This document shows positions 10,930-21,332 of a DNA stretch of 64,000 bases, in pieces. The DNA lies in the NCBI GenBank assembly GCA_904066235.2, contig CAJFCV020000006.1, forward strand, positions 10,354,001 through 10,418,000. Reading direction: 5' to 3'. The stretch comes from Bursaphelenchus xylophilus. Lineage: Eukaryota > Nematoda > Chromadorea > Rhabditida > Aphelenchoididae. Positions within the stretch are counted from its first letter, which is position 1; each line of letters begins with the position of its first letter. A program made the position numbers and the translations under genes. The notes beneath the pieces were generated by a model. The model did not search any database. It saw only the letters and a program-made list of their open reading frames with translations, and had not been told where the DNA came from.

Positions 10930-11988
10930 AAGTCCCTTCAAAATTTCTGCATTCCCCAACGTTTCAGCCGACTTGTATACGGCAAAAGGTCAATCAAGCG
11001 ACGGGTTGGGGAGTGGGGCTCGGAAATATATATAAATTGCGAGTGATTTGTGCCGCTGAGCGCCATTATTGGCGCGTCGCAGCGGGTCGCTTCGCTTCCC
11101 CACCACAAAACTCTTGCTCACCCCCCTAATTTTGCACATGGAATGGAATTCTGGGAGCGGAATGCGGGTTCCGTGGGGTTGGTTTAGCGCTCGGGTTGAG
11201 TGGAGGGGTTTTCGAAACGGGACAAGAGCTTTCAACCGGCGCTGGCTCCAACTTTCGGGATTTTTAACGGTTTTTGGAGCTTATGGCTAATACAGCGGCT
11301 TTTTTGGAGGGGAAATCCCTATTGTTTTGATCGAAAATAATGTATTATAGCTTTAGACAGAAAGATAACCGTATTTTACAAAGAATTCACCTTGATTTTG
11401 GGTGAAAAGTCGAAAAATTATATTATTTTAGGTATGTAACTGATAAAAATCGAAAATTCCCGTAAATTCCTCGCGGTAAATGAATCAAAATTTGTCTAGA
11501 ATACCTTTCCATCCCTCTGAGCGTCTGTCTACCTTGATCTTTCCCTAAAATACGGATACTTTGCCATAGAAATATCAAATTTACCTTATTTTAGGTATCA
11601 AAGTGGATAAAATTGGGAATTCGCCCAAATTTTTGGATAAAAAAGCTGCCACAAGATAATACATCTTATTCTGTATGCCTCAGAAGTTATTTACACATCA
11701 AAATTACCTCACTTTACCCCCTCCATCACGTCGCATTCCCACTTTCTCCTTATTATTCCATTATTTTCAACTTTTTCCCCCTCCAGCGCCATTAAAACCC
11801 GTGGCTCGTTTTACAACTTGACCTTCCGGCTTTCTCGGACTCTTTCCTGTTACATTTCCCACCGTCACGCGATGTGATTGGGCGCGCTGACCACTTTAAA
11901 ACCCCTCCGCCAAAATTACCTTCGTTTTTCAGGTCTCGGGTATGACGTTAAGGACGAAGAACTAAGAAAATAGTCCAAAACGAACGCC
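10930..11988 (+). promoter_or_regulatory. Upstream region of syndecan
   Basis: No coding exon is seen. There is a TATATATAAATT stretch near 11027 and a GC-rich block at 11050-11110. A TTTTTCAG acceptor ends at 11932, 56 bp before the syndecan ATG, and is the best candidate for a spliced-leader or 5'-UTR splice site. Between it and the ATG is a short upstream frame at 11942-11965 (ATG, six more codons, TAA). Confidence 0.35.
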
Positions 11989-13426
11989 ATGCACCCACTA
12001 ACGTGGGCCACGCTAGTTATCCTCATAGTAAGTCGGGATTGGTTCGAAATTTTATATTGTTTTAGGCGCTTTCACAACAGGCCCTCCCAAAACCGGAGAC
12101 GGCGGTCAAGAAGACGGCGAATGATGTGAGTGGTGTTTTTATTCGCTATATTTGATTTGTAGAAAATTTGGGGGCGTTTTGAAAAGTATTTAGAGATTCA
12201 GTTTGAGTCCCACCACGAAAACCTGAATTTGCAAATTTCGAGATTTTTGCACCGGAAATGAGTCAAAATTGGGCTAGACACGATTTTTGATGTAAAATAT
12301 TAATTTTCAGGCGGTAGAAGGCAGCGGCCGACCGGCAAATGGCCGATTGGATGATGAACAAGTCCAAGGGTCGGGCTCTCATAATCCGGACGACGAAGAC
12401 GGCGACGCAGTCGAAGGCTCCGGCAAACCACCAGTCCAGCCGATCCAACAGACTGTCCCTTCGTCCCAGAAACCCCAATCTTCGTCCACAACAACAACTC
12501 GACAGCCCAAAGTCGAGATTCATCCGGACGACATGGATGAAGAAGAAGACGAAGATGATGAGGAAGACGAGGACGATGACGACGAATATGATGAGGAGAC
12601 GGTCGGCAAAGACGCTCCAGATAATGGGCCAAGCCCTGTGGTGCCGGTCCCGATCCCAACCCAGACTCCAATCTATGTGACCACGAGCACCAGCACAACA
12701 ACACAAAAACCGACCACCACCACAACCAAGAGGCCGTATGTGCAACAAACTCCCACTGAAAAGGAAGAGTTCCCATTCGGCTTCAGATTCGATATGCTTC
12801 AACCGGGCATTTTGGCTGGTAAGTCCCAGTTTTTGAGGTTTTTTGAAATTTTAGGGTCAGATTGATATTACACTAGAGAAAAATAGAGAAATCTTGCTGA
12901 TTTTTGCGGTATTCGAAAAAGGCGTTTGGATATTTGAAATCAGCGGGAAATGGGCTTTCTTTTTGGATATTAGCCGTTTCTTATATCGGTTTTGTTTTTG
13001 AGATATTAGACATGTTATCCATGACAAGTGTAAGGTCCAAATCATTGAATTTTTTGCCGAATTTCAAGAAACGGATTATGCCAGAGTTATTAGCATGAAA
13101 TTAGTTTTCTTTTGAGATAAGGACCGTTATTCAGCTCTGTTTTGAAGTTGAGATATCAACATATTATCCATGACATTAAAATTTTTGAATTTCCACTTTA
13201 AATTTTCATCCGAGGATTGTTTAAAATACACTAAATTATCCGTTATTTTGCAGCGATCAGCGGCGGAGTGGTTGTCGGCATCCTGTTGGCCATCTTGTTG
13301 GTCATGTTCATCGTGTACCGGATGCGGAAGAAAGACGAAGGCTCCTACTCGCTGGACGAACCCCACCAACCCCCGCAATACTCGTACGCCTATCAGAAAG
13401 CCCCCACCAAGGAGTTCTACGCGTGA
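11989..13426 (+). CDS. sdn-1: Syndecan (heparan sulfate proteoglycan core protein)
   Basis: Four exons, 11989-12027, 12066-12125, 12311-12818 and 13254-13426, encode 259 residues. Residues 1-16 form a hydrophobic signal peptide. The ectodomain has three Ser-Gly glycosaminoglycan sites, S38, S54 and S70, each in a GSG context. An acidic run and a Thr-rich linker follow. The transmembrane helix covers about 206-223, and the tail begins [10 protein letters not shown] (the syndecan C1 box) and ends EFYA, the PDZ-binding C2 box. These features together are diagnostic of syndecan. The protein sits at the cell surface and binds growth factors and matrix; the nematode protein is known for axon guidance and cell migration roles. 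The start was chosen because it gives a signal peptide and follows a TTTTTCAG acceptor. Intron 3 carries two copies of the ATTATCCATGAC repeat. Confidence 0.95.
12940..13175. repeat. Two ~150-bp repeat units in syndecan intron 3
   Basis: GATATTAGACATGTTATCCATGAC-type sequence at about 13002 and GATATCAACATATTATCCATGAC-type sequence at about 13152 are 150 bp apart. They match the 149-bp array at 10300-10925, so the same family occurs both between genes and inside an intron. Confidence 0.7.
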
Positions 13427-14292
13427 GGGCGGCGGCGGACCAGCTAACGAGTCACTTCCATCATTCCTATTATATTATCTCATTAGTTTTTTTTTCAATT
13501 TTTCTCTTACTTTTTTGACTTTCCTCTTTTCTATTCATTTTTAATCCTCTTAGCCTACTGTAATTTGTCTTTTGAATTAGTTTTTCGCAAGTTTTGGTTG
13601 TAAATTACTACCTAGTGGGGCTTAGAAAGTAATCTCTTTCGAGACGAAAAACTCGCTTCCTTTCGCATGAAACCAAAAAAGATTAGTCGTTTATGACCAA
13701 AAGAGTTGGCCAAGAACCCATCTAACCCAATGCCATAATCATAAGTAACCCTTTCGTCCTATTGTAAGTATTGTCCATTGTCGTAAGAAATGTTTGTTTT
13801 TCTGCAGAGATTGTTTTTCCTTTTTTCTCCCACCTCTCATCAGTTTCTGTTCTTACAAAACTCAAAAAACGGATAAAGAATTTATTAAACACAGGTTTGG
13901 GATGATTAGTTTGAAAATTGATATCTGAATGGTAAGATATGGTGGAAATTTGAGCAAAAACTCTCAAAAGGTAAATTTTTCGAACATTTTTTATTGTAAT
14001 AACCCTCAATTCGGGTTAAATTATTTATTACATCCAACCTTGTGCCGTATTTTACAAATTTCCCATCTTTCGTATAAAATGTCCTCGCAGCCTGCAGCCG
14101 ACCAAACTCCATCCTCGGGCGCAGCTCGACGAAAGAAAAAGGATTTTCATTCCCATAAGGCGAATAAATTGCATCATTTGTCCTTGTAAACGGTCGCAAT
14201 GAGTGATGTTTTACATTTTTTGGATGCAAAATTTTATCGTTCATCTTCTCGTTTATTTAAAATTCCGATTTTCAGGGTTTCCGACGTCTAAA
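13427..14292. other. Intergenic region between syndecan and VARS
   Basis: It should hold the syndecan 3' UTR and the VARS upstream region. A small plus-strand frame at 14079-14189 encodes 36 residues, with basic RRKKK in the middle. It cannot be spliced in frame to the VARS start through the TTTTCAG acceptor that ends at 14275. It may be an upstream frame, a tiny separate gene or chance. Confidence 0.35.
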
Positions 14293-17200
14293 ATGGGCGA
14301 AGAACAGGAGAAGAAGCCCAAAACTCCGGCGCAGCTGAAGAAGGAGGCCGAAAAAGCGGCAAAGTTGGCCAAATTCGAGGCCAAGCAGAAGAAGCAGCAG
14401 GAAGAGAAGGCCAAGGTCAAGGATAAGGCGCCGAAAAAGGAGCTGAAGAAGGATGTTATCGAATACACTGGAAATACCAAGCTCGGCGAGAAGAAAGGTG
14501 GGATTTTTGTCTATTTTTGTTCAACTTTTAGGTTGTGAGAGCTGATTTGGGATGTGTGTATATTTATTTTTGGATATGGAGGTATTTTGCGAAAAAATTT
14601 TTACGAGGGAGCTGGACTTATATTGCACTTGATCTTGCGTAATATAATATTTTGTTTTGTTCTGCATGGACTTGAAATGCACTTTAATACTTGCGATAAG
14701 TCCCAGAAAATTAAATGAGAAGTTTGTTTTCCAATTTTCTCCACGAAATTTGCTTTTTCTCTCAATTATATTACACTTGACCTTATTGAGAAGTTGAGTT
14801 TATTGCTCTCGATTTTTTTCGCATTTTTTTGTTTCTTATGATTTATTTGTTGATTTAAGAGCTTTTCCACGCTTTTTCGAGAGAAAATCGATTCACGGCT
14901 CAACTAGTATAATATAATTTTTTGTTCGATTTCTTGAATTTCTGTTGACGGGATGTTTTTTTAGATATCAAGAGTGAATTTCCGAATGCTTATAGTCCTA
15001 AGTATGTGGAGACAGCATGGTATGAATGGTGGGAAAAGGAAGGATTCTTTCGACCTGAGTATGGACAAGAAGATCCGAGGTATATTTTGTTTTTTTGATG
15101 TTTATTAGTCAGTTATGAGCTATTTGTGATATTTAGTCAATAATAATTCCAATTTTTTTACAGTAAACCGAATCCAAAGGGATCCTTTACATTGGTAATC
15201 CCACCTCCAAATGTGACTGGAACTCTCCATTTGGGCCACGCTCTGGCCACTTCGATGGAAGACACTCTGTGTAGATGGTAGGTTATCTCTTTATTTTTGT
15301 TTTTCTGTTTTTAGATCATTGGAATATTGCAAATTTCGAAGTAGATATCTGATGTCTAAAGTAATATAATTCAGGCATCGAATGCACGGCAAGACTGTCT
15401 TGTACAATCCGGGATGTGATCATGCTGGTATTGCGACTCAAGTTGTGGTGGAGAAGAAGCTGGCCCGAGAGCAAGGAATCACTCGCTACGATCTGGGCCG
15501 AGAAAAGTTCATCGAAGAGGTGTGGAAGTGGAAAAAAGTGTAAGAACTTGGAATTTTGGAGGGAATTAAGATGAATTTGAGTATGGAATAGATAACTGTT
15601 GATGCTGAGGTGGTTTTGAGACATTTTTGAGTGCGATGAAAATGGGTTTTCAATTTGAAATTTTGATTTTTTTGGACTTTTTCGGGAAAAGATGGATTTT
15701 TTTTGAAATTTTGGTAAATTTAATGGTCTAAAGTTATAAAAAAAGGTCTCTAATAGATGTGAGAGACTGTCATAATGTTTTTTAAAAATTAAATTTTCCA
15801 ATTTTAGCAAGGGGATCGCCATCTACGACCAGTTCCGTCGAATGGGCGCCTCGGTGGACTGGGACCGCGCCGTCTTCATGATGGACCCGAAATACGTGCG
15901 CGCCGTGAACGAAGCCTTCATTCGGATGTTCGAGAAGGGCGTCATCTACCGCTCCACCCGCCTGGTGAATTGGTGCTGCGCCCTGCGCTCGGCCATCTCG
16001 GACATTGAAGTGGACAAGAAGGAGCTGAGCGGCAGAACCCTGCTGCCGGTCCCCGGATACGACGAACCCGTCGAATTCGGCGTCCTGACCTCATTCGCCT
16101 ACAAGCTGGCGGACAGTGAGGAGGAGATTGTGGTCGCAACCACTCGTATCGAGACCATGCTCGGCGATGTTGCTATTGCTGTCCATCCCCAAGATGAGAG
16201 ATACAAGAAGTTTGTGGGCAAGGTGAGGAGATTAGAGGGGTTTTGGGAATAAAAAAGAGTTTTGGAGAGACTAAAGAGGGTTTGTGGAGATTATTGAGGA
16301 AAAATTGATATAACGGCAAAATTTTTTTTCGATTATTTGGAAATTTTTTGTTGGTTATAGGTTTAGTTTTGAATGTAAATTGTTTGAAAAGGTATTATCG
16401 TTCTGTATAAACTGGATTTGAGGTGGTTTTTGAGCAGAGATGACTTTATATTAGTTTAGAAAAATTTTTTATTTTTTATTTTATTGTTTTTTGTATGAGA
16501 AAAGGTTTTATATCGGGTTTTTAGGATGTGTAAGATGATTCTACATGGTTTTAAATATGATTGAATAAAAATTTTATATTACTTTAGACATCAAAAAAAA
16601 TTTTTTTTTGGTCAAGATTTGTTTTTTTTGGCCAAAAAAGGAGATGGATTTCCTTTTCATTGCTGAAAAGAGTATTTTCGGTCATTAGAAATTGGATTCG
16701 GTCATAATTTTATATTACTTTAGACATCAAGTTCAATTTCAGTTCGCGAAACATCCATTCCTCGACCGAAAACTGCTGATCGTCGCCGATGACTTTGTGG
16801 AGAGGGACTTTGGAACGGGCGCCGTGAAGATCACGCCCGCCCACGACCCCAATGATTACGAGGTGGGAGTGCGGCACAATTTGGCCATGATCAACATCCT
16901 CTCGGACGAGGGGAAACTGCTCGAGAATTGCGGGAAATTCTCGGGACTGCCCCGCTTCACGGCCCGCAAACAAGTGACGGCGGAGCTGGAGTCGCTGGGA
17001 CTTCTCCGGGGCTCCGTCGACAACCCCATGGTGGTCCCGGTGTGCAGCCGCTCCAAGGACATCATCGAGCCGGTCGTGAAGGCCCAATGGTACATAAAAT
17101 GCGCGGAAATGGGCAAAAAGGCGGTGGATGCGGTGAAAAAAGGCGACCTGAAACTGATCCCCTCCTATCATGACGCCACTTGGTATAGGTGGCTGGAGGA

Positions 17201-20200
17201 TTCCCGGGATTGGTGCATCTCCCGCCAGCTCTGGTGGGGCTTCCAAATCCCCGCATACTTTGTGAAAATCAATGAAAAAGGAGCGGAACAGGGAGAGGAC
17301 ACGGATGGCAACTTTTGGGTCTGCGCGAATACCGAAGAAGAAGCCAAGGAAAAGGCCTCGCAGAAGTTTAAGGTGCGGAGTTGGGGGTTGAGGAAGATAG
17401 GATAGTTTGGGAAAGAAAGAGTTGAAAGGAGATTTCACGTCAATCCAAAATAGAAGAAAAAATTTCCCGCCCCTTTTTGGTGATTCGTTCAAAACGAAAT
17501 GATAAAACGCACTTTCCTATCTTTCTTCTTTCTTTTCGAGAAAAAACAATTGTTTCGGACGAGAAAAAGTGCCGATAATTTCGCGACATTTCGTCTCTCA
17601 TTTAAATCAATGAAAACGATACGAAGTTTCGAAACGGTTCAGGAAATACGCTGGATTGACGAGAAATTTCACAGAGATTTCACCTCAATCCAGTTTCATG
17701 AACCGTTTCGAAACTTCGTATCGTTTTCATTGTTTAAAAGAGAGACGAAATGTCCCGAAATTATCGGCACTTTTTCTCGCCCGAAACAATTGTTTTTTCT
17801 CGAAAAGAAAGAAGAAAGATAAGAAATGCTTTTTATCGGACAGTGGCATTTCGTTTTGACCGAATCACCAAAAAGGGGCGGGAAATTTTTTCTTCGACAG
17901 GGTGGATTGATGTGGATTTGATTTCAATGAAAAAAATTTGAAAAAATAAATAAATTTCGATCAAAAATTCTCGATGGGGCTCTAAAAACCGCAAATTAAA
18001 AATTTCACATTTTTCTTCGGTCATTACACTGTAAATCTCACGCCAATTTTTATTAAAATCAGCTAAAAAAAGTTTTTCATTTTTTTGTGCAGAGTGCAAA
18101 AAATAAAAAAAGAGCAATGTAAGGAGTTTTGGGAGGAAAGAATCAGTTTGGAAGTGATTTGGAGGAAGTTTTTAGTTGAAAAGTGAAATTTGAAAATTTT
18201 GATTTTTTTTTTGAGATTTAAAAAAATTGTCAAAAATGATGGATTTTCTGTTTTTGGAACTCCAGAATTATTTATAAGAAATCAGACTAATAATTGTGGA
18301 GCTCCAAAAACAAAAAATCCATCATTTTTGACAATTTTTTTCAAAAAAATCAAAATTTTCAAATTTCACTTTTCCACTAAAACTCCCTCTAAATTACTTT
18401 CAAACTGATTCTTTCCTCATAAAACTCCTTACGTTGCTCTTTTTTTTATTTTTTTGCACTCTGCACAACAAATTGGAAAGCTTTTTTTAGCTGATTTTAA
18501 TAAAAGTTGGCGAGAGATTTGCAGTGGAATGTCCGAAGACAAAATGTGAAATTTTTAATTTGCGGTTTTGAGAGCTCCATCGAGATTTTTCGATCGAAAT
18601 TTATTTATTTTTTCATAATTTTCCAGGTCTCCAAAGACAAGATCTCCCTCCGCCGAGATGAGGACGTCCTGGACACCTGGTTCAGCTCGGGCATGTGGCC
18701 ATTCGCTTTGTTTGGATGGCCCGAACAGACGCAGGATTTGAAGAGGTTCTTCCCCGGGAATGTGCTCGAAACTGGCCACGATATTCTCTTCTTCTGGGTC
18801 GCGAAGATGGTGTTCATGGCACAGGAATTGACTGGACAACTTCCGTTTAGTGAGGTGAGGGATTTTGAGAATTTTTTTTTGAATAAATTTTTTAAAAATT
18901 TTTTGGGTAATTTTTTTTTTTATTTTTTGGGTAATTTTTTTTTGTATTTTTTGCGATTTTTTGGGTATTTTTTTTATTTTTTGAGATTTTTTGGGTATTT
19001 GTTTTTATTTTTTGGGTATTTTTTTTATTTTTTGAGATTTTTTGGGTAATTTTTTTTCATTTTTGGGTTAAAATTTTAAAATTTTTTTTTGATTTGATTT
19101 TTGATATTTTTTTAATAAAGTTTTCTTTTTTTAGGTCCTACTTCACGCCATGGTCCGCGACGCGCACGGCCGCAAGATGAGCAAGAGTTTGGGGAACGTG
19201 ATCGACCCCCTGTACGTGATCCATGGCATCACCCTGGACGAGCTCCAAAAACAACTCGAAAACAGCAACCTAGACCCAAAAGAAGTGGAAAAAGCGAAAG
19301 CGGGACAAGCCAAGGACTACCCCAACGGGATCCCGGAATGCGGAACGGACGCGCTCCGCTTCGCGTTGATGGCCTCGAACAACGCCGGAAGGGATATAAA
19401 CCTGGACGTGCTGCGAGTGCACGGATACCGCTGCTTCTGCAACAAGATCTGGCAAGGCACCCGCTTCGTGTTCATGCAGCTGGGAGAGGAATATAAGCCA
19501 TCAGAAGCCTTCAAAGTGACCGGCCATGAATCGACAGCCGATCTATGGATAATGTCCAGACTGGCGTCGGCTGTGGAGCGATCCGAAAACGGATTCAAAA
19601 ATTACAACTTCCAGGACGTAACCACAGCCCTGTACAACTTTTGGCTCTACGAGTTTTGCGATGTCTACTTGGAAGCCATCAAACCGGACATGGCCAAAAG
19701 TAGGTGCAAGGAGAAGGTTTGAATTGAAAAAAATGTGGTCTATGGGTGGTATTGTGAAGAAAAAGAGGAGAAAATGAGTTTAGGAAGGTCTCAGGATATG
19801 ATTGAGTCGAATTTTAGTCAATTTCAGGGGGTGTTGCAGAATGCCAAAATTTGGCGGGAAATTTTGAATTTGAATTTTTTGGGTTGAAATGTGGATAAGA
19901 TGGAGATTAAGGGATGTTTTGATGATAATAGAAGGGGAATTGAATTTTTTTGAGCCTTGAAACACAATGCCAAATAGTGGCGGGAAATTTTAATTTTGAA
20001 TTATCCACTGGAAAATGGCATTGAAATTGATGAAATTCTTTGCAGAAGACCCCAAGATCACCGAGACGATCCGTGCCATCCTCTACACCTGCGTGGACGT
20101 CTTCCTCCGCCTGATCTCTCCATTCATGCCCTTCATTACCGAAGAATTGTGGCAACGACTCCCGAAACGAGCCTCTGTGACATGGCCAAGTGTTGCCGTC

Positions 20201-20747
20201 GCCGAATACCCACACCCCGAGCACTACAAGCATCTGAGAGCCGAGAAATTGGAGAAGGAAATGGATTTGGCCATGGAAATTGTGAAGAAAATCCGATCCA
20301 TCCGAACTGAGAGGAAAATTCCAAACAAGACCAAAATTGATGGTAAGAATGGGCGAATTTTAGGTTGATTTTAGGGTCTAGAGAATGTAGAAGATTTAGG
20401 GAATTTAATACGGGGGAAAATGGGACAGTTTTTGGAGAATTATGGCCACAGCGGACGATTTTATCGGCCAAGACCATCTATTTTTGGGGAAATTTTTTAT
20501 TTATGAAAATTCTAAGTTTTATTGGGCAAATTGCTGGGACATTTTGGCCTTATTAAAGAGTAAATGGACTGTACTTTTGTTTTCAGTGCATGTGGAGTCG
20601 ACCGACGCGGAATTGAAGCCATTCGAAGCCGTTATTTCCACCCTATCCTTCATCAACCAGATTTCGTTTGGCCCTCAGAATGGCCACGCCGATTGGGAAG
20701 CTGTGGAAATCAAAGAGAACACCAAGATTTTCAGCCCATTCGCTTGA
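14293..20747 (+). CDS. VARS: Valyl-tRNA synthetase, cytosolic type
   Basis: Ten exons: 14293-14497, 14965-15079, 15164-15277, 15375-15539, 15808-16222, 16743-17372, 18627-18854, 19135-19699, 20046-20342, 20587-20747, giving 964 residues. It charges tRNA-Val with valine for translation. A Lys/Glu-rich N-terminal extension (about 1-60) leads into a class I catalytic core with the HIGH-type motif HLGH at 129-132 and KMSKS at 638-642. The editing domain has TTRIE at 311-315 and [19 protein letters not shown] downstream. The anticodon-binding domain follows (about 690-900). The core matches animal cytosolic VARS throughout. Two oddities: it stops soon after the anticodon-binding domain, without the C-terminal coiled coil of other ValRS, and intron 6 holds two large inverted repeats. 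The start follows a TTTTCAG acceptor 18 bp upstream. The frame is also open upstream to an ATG at 14203. Confidence 0.95.
17430..17915. repeat. Inverted repeat A in VARS intron 6
   Basis: Two arms of roughly 240 bp meet near 17675. The left arm contains GGTTCAGGAAATACGCTGGA and, farther out, ACAATTGTTTC and TTTCCCGCCCC; the right arm has their reverse complements in mirror order, ending in GGGGCGGGAAATTTTTTCTTC. The arms differ by scattered substitutions and small gaps. Transcribed, this would fold into a long hairpin. It is consistent with a foldback or MITE-type element. Confidence 0.88.
17935..18615. repeat. Inverted repeat B in VARS intron 6, adjacent to A
   Basis: Arms of about 300 bp meet near 18270. 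Outer ends carry AAATAAATAAATTTCGATC and its complement; inner parts carry ATGATGGATTTTCTGTTTTTG and its complement. One arm includes GTGCAGAGTGC, the other GCACTCTGCAC. It starts about 20 bp after inverted repeat A and ends about 12 bp before the exon 7 acceptor. Confidence 0.88.
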
Positions 20748-21332
20748 CCTGGAACACCGATGATTGTCGAAAATTCAACTATGAAAATGGGATTTTTTAA
20801 AATAATTTTATTGAATTTTTGTTGTTGAAAAAGTAAAATGTTGTTATCGAAAGGCGCACTTGATGGATATACCGGTAATTTTCCGGAAATACATTTCTTC
20901 ATAGTGGGTTTCGAGGATTTTGAGAGGGGATTTTTGCGATTTTTTGGTGGAAATTTTCGGAAAATTTTATTTTTGAGCTGTTTTTATAGAATTTTTTGTT
21001 TTTTTGCGTTGAAATGAGTGGTTTTTGTGGTGAAAAGTTAGTGTATATTGCAGGAAATCCTGTGTGACGTATTTTAAACAGCTTTTGAGATGGTTTGAGG
21101 GACATTGCCTTAGGGGTTTTAAGGGATTTTTGGATTTGTAGGCTAAATTTTGATTTTTTTGGTAAAAAAGGTGAAATTAAAGCAAAATTTGGTAAATTTT
21201 ATGGTAAAATACGAAGCTTCGACTATATCTTTTAATTTGTTGAATCTAAAATTTGCATAAATTTCAAAAGTTTTTTCGAAAATTTAAAAAATTTTGAATT
21301 GAAATTTTGACAACAACGCGAATTCCAGGTAA
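20748..21332. other. VARS-CMTR2 intergenic region
   Basis: It contains the VARS 3' UTR, with TTAAAATAATTTTATTG soon after the stop as the likely poly(A) region, then T-rich DNA. An AATTCCAG acceptor ends at 21328, immediately before the CMTR2 start codon. Same-strand spacing of 585 bp would allow, but does not show, an operon with trans-splicing. Confidence 0.4.

Noticed and set aside
14203..14292. In-frame N-terminal extension of VARS as a mitochondrial targeting peptide
   Set aside because: The frame is open to an ATG at 14203, but the stretch is AT-rich, includes a TTTTCAG acceptor, and reads like intron or leader rather than a presequence; left as a possibility only.
16710..17492. Minus-strand frame of 260 codons
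   Set aside because: It is antisense to VARS exon 6, whose sense translation matches ValRS throughout.
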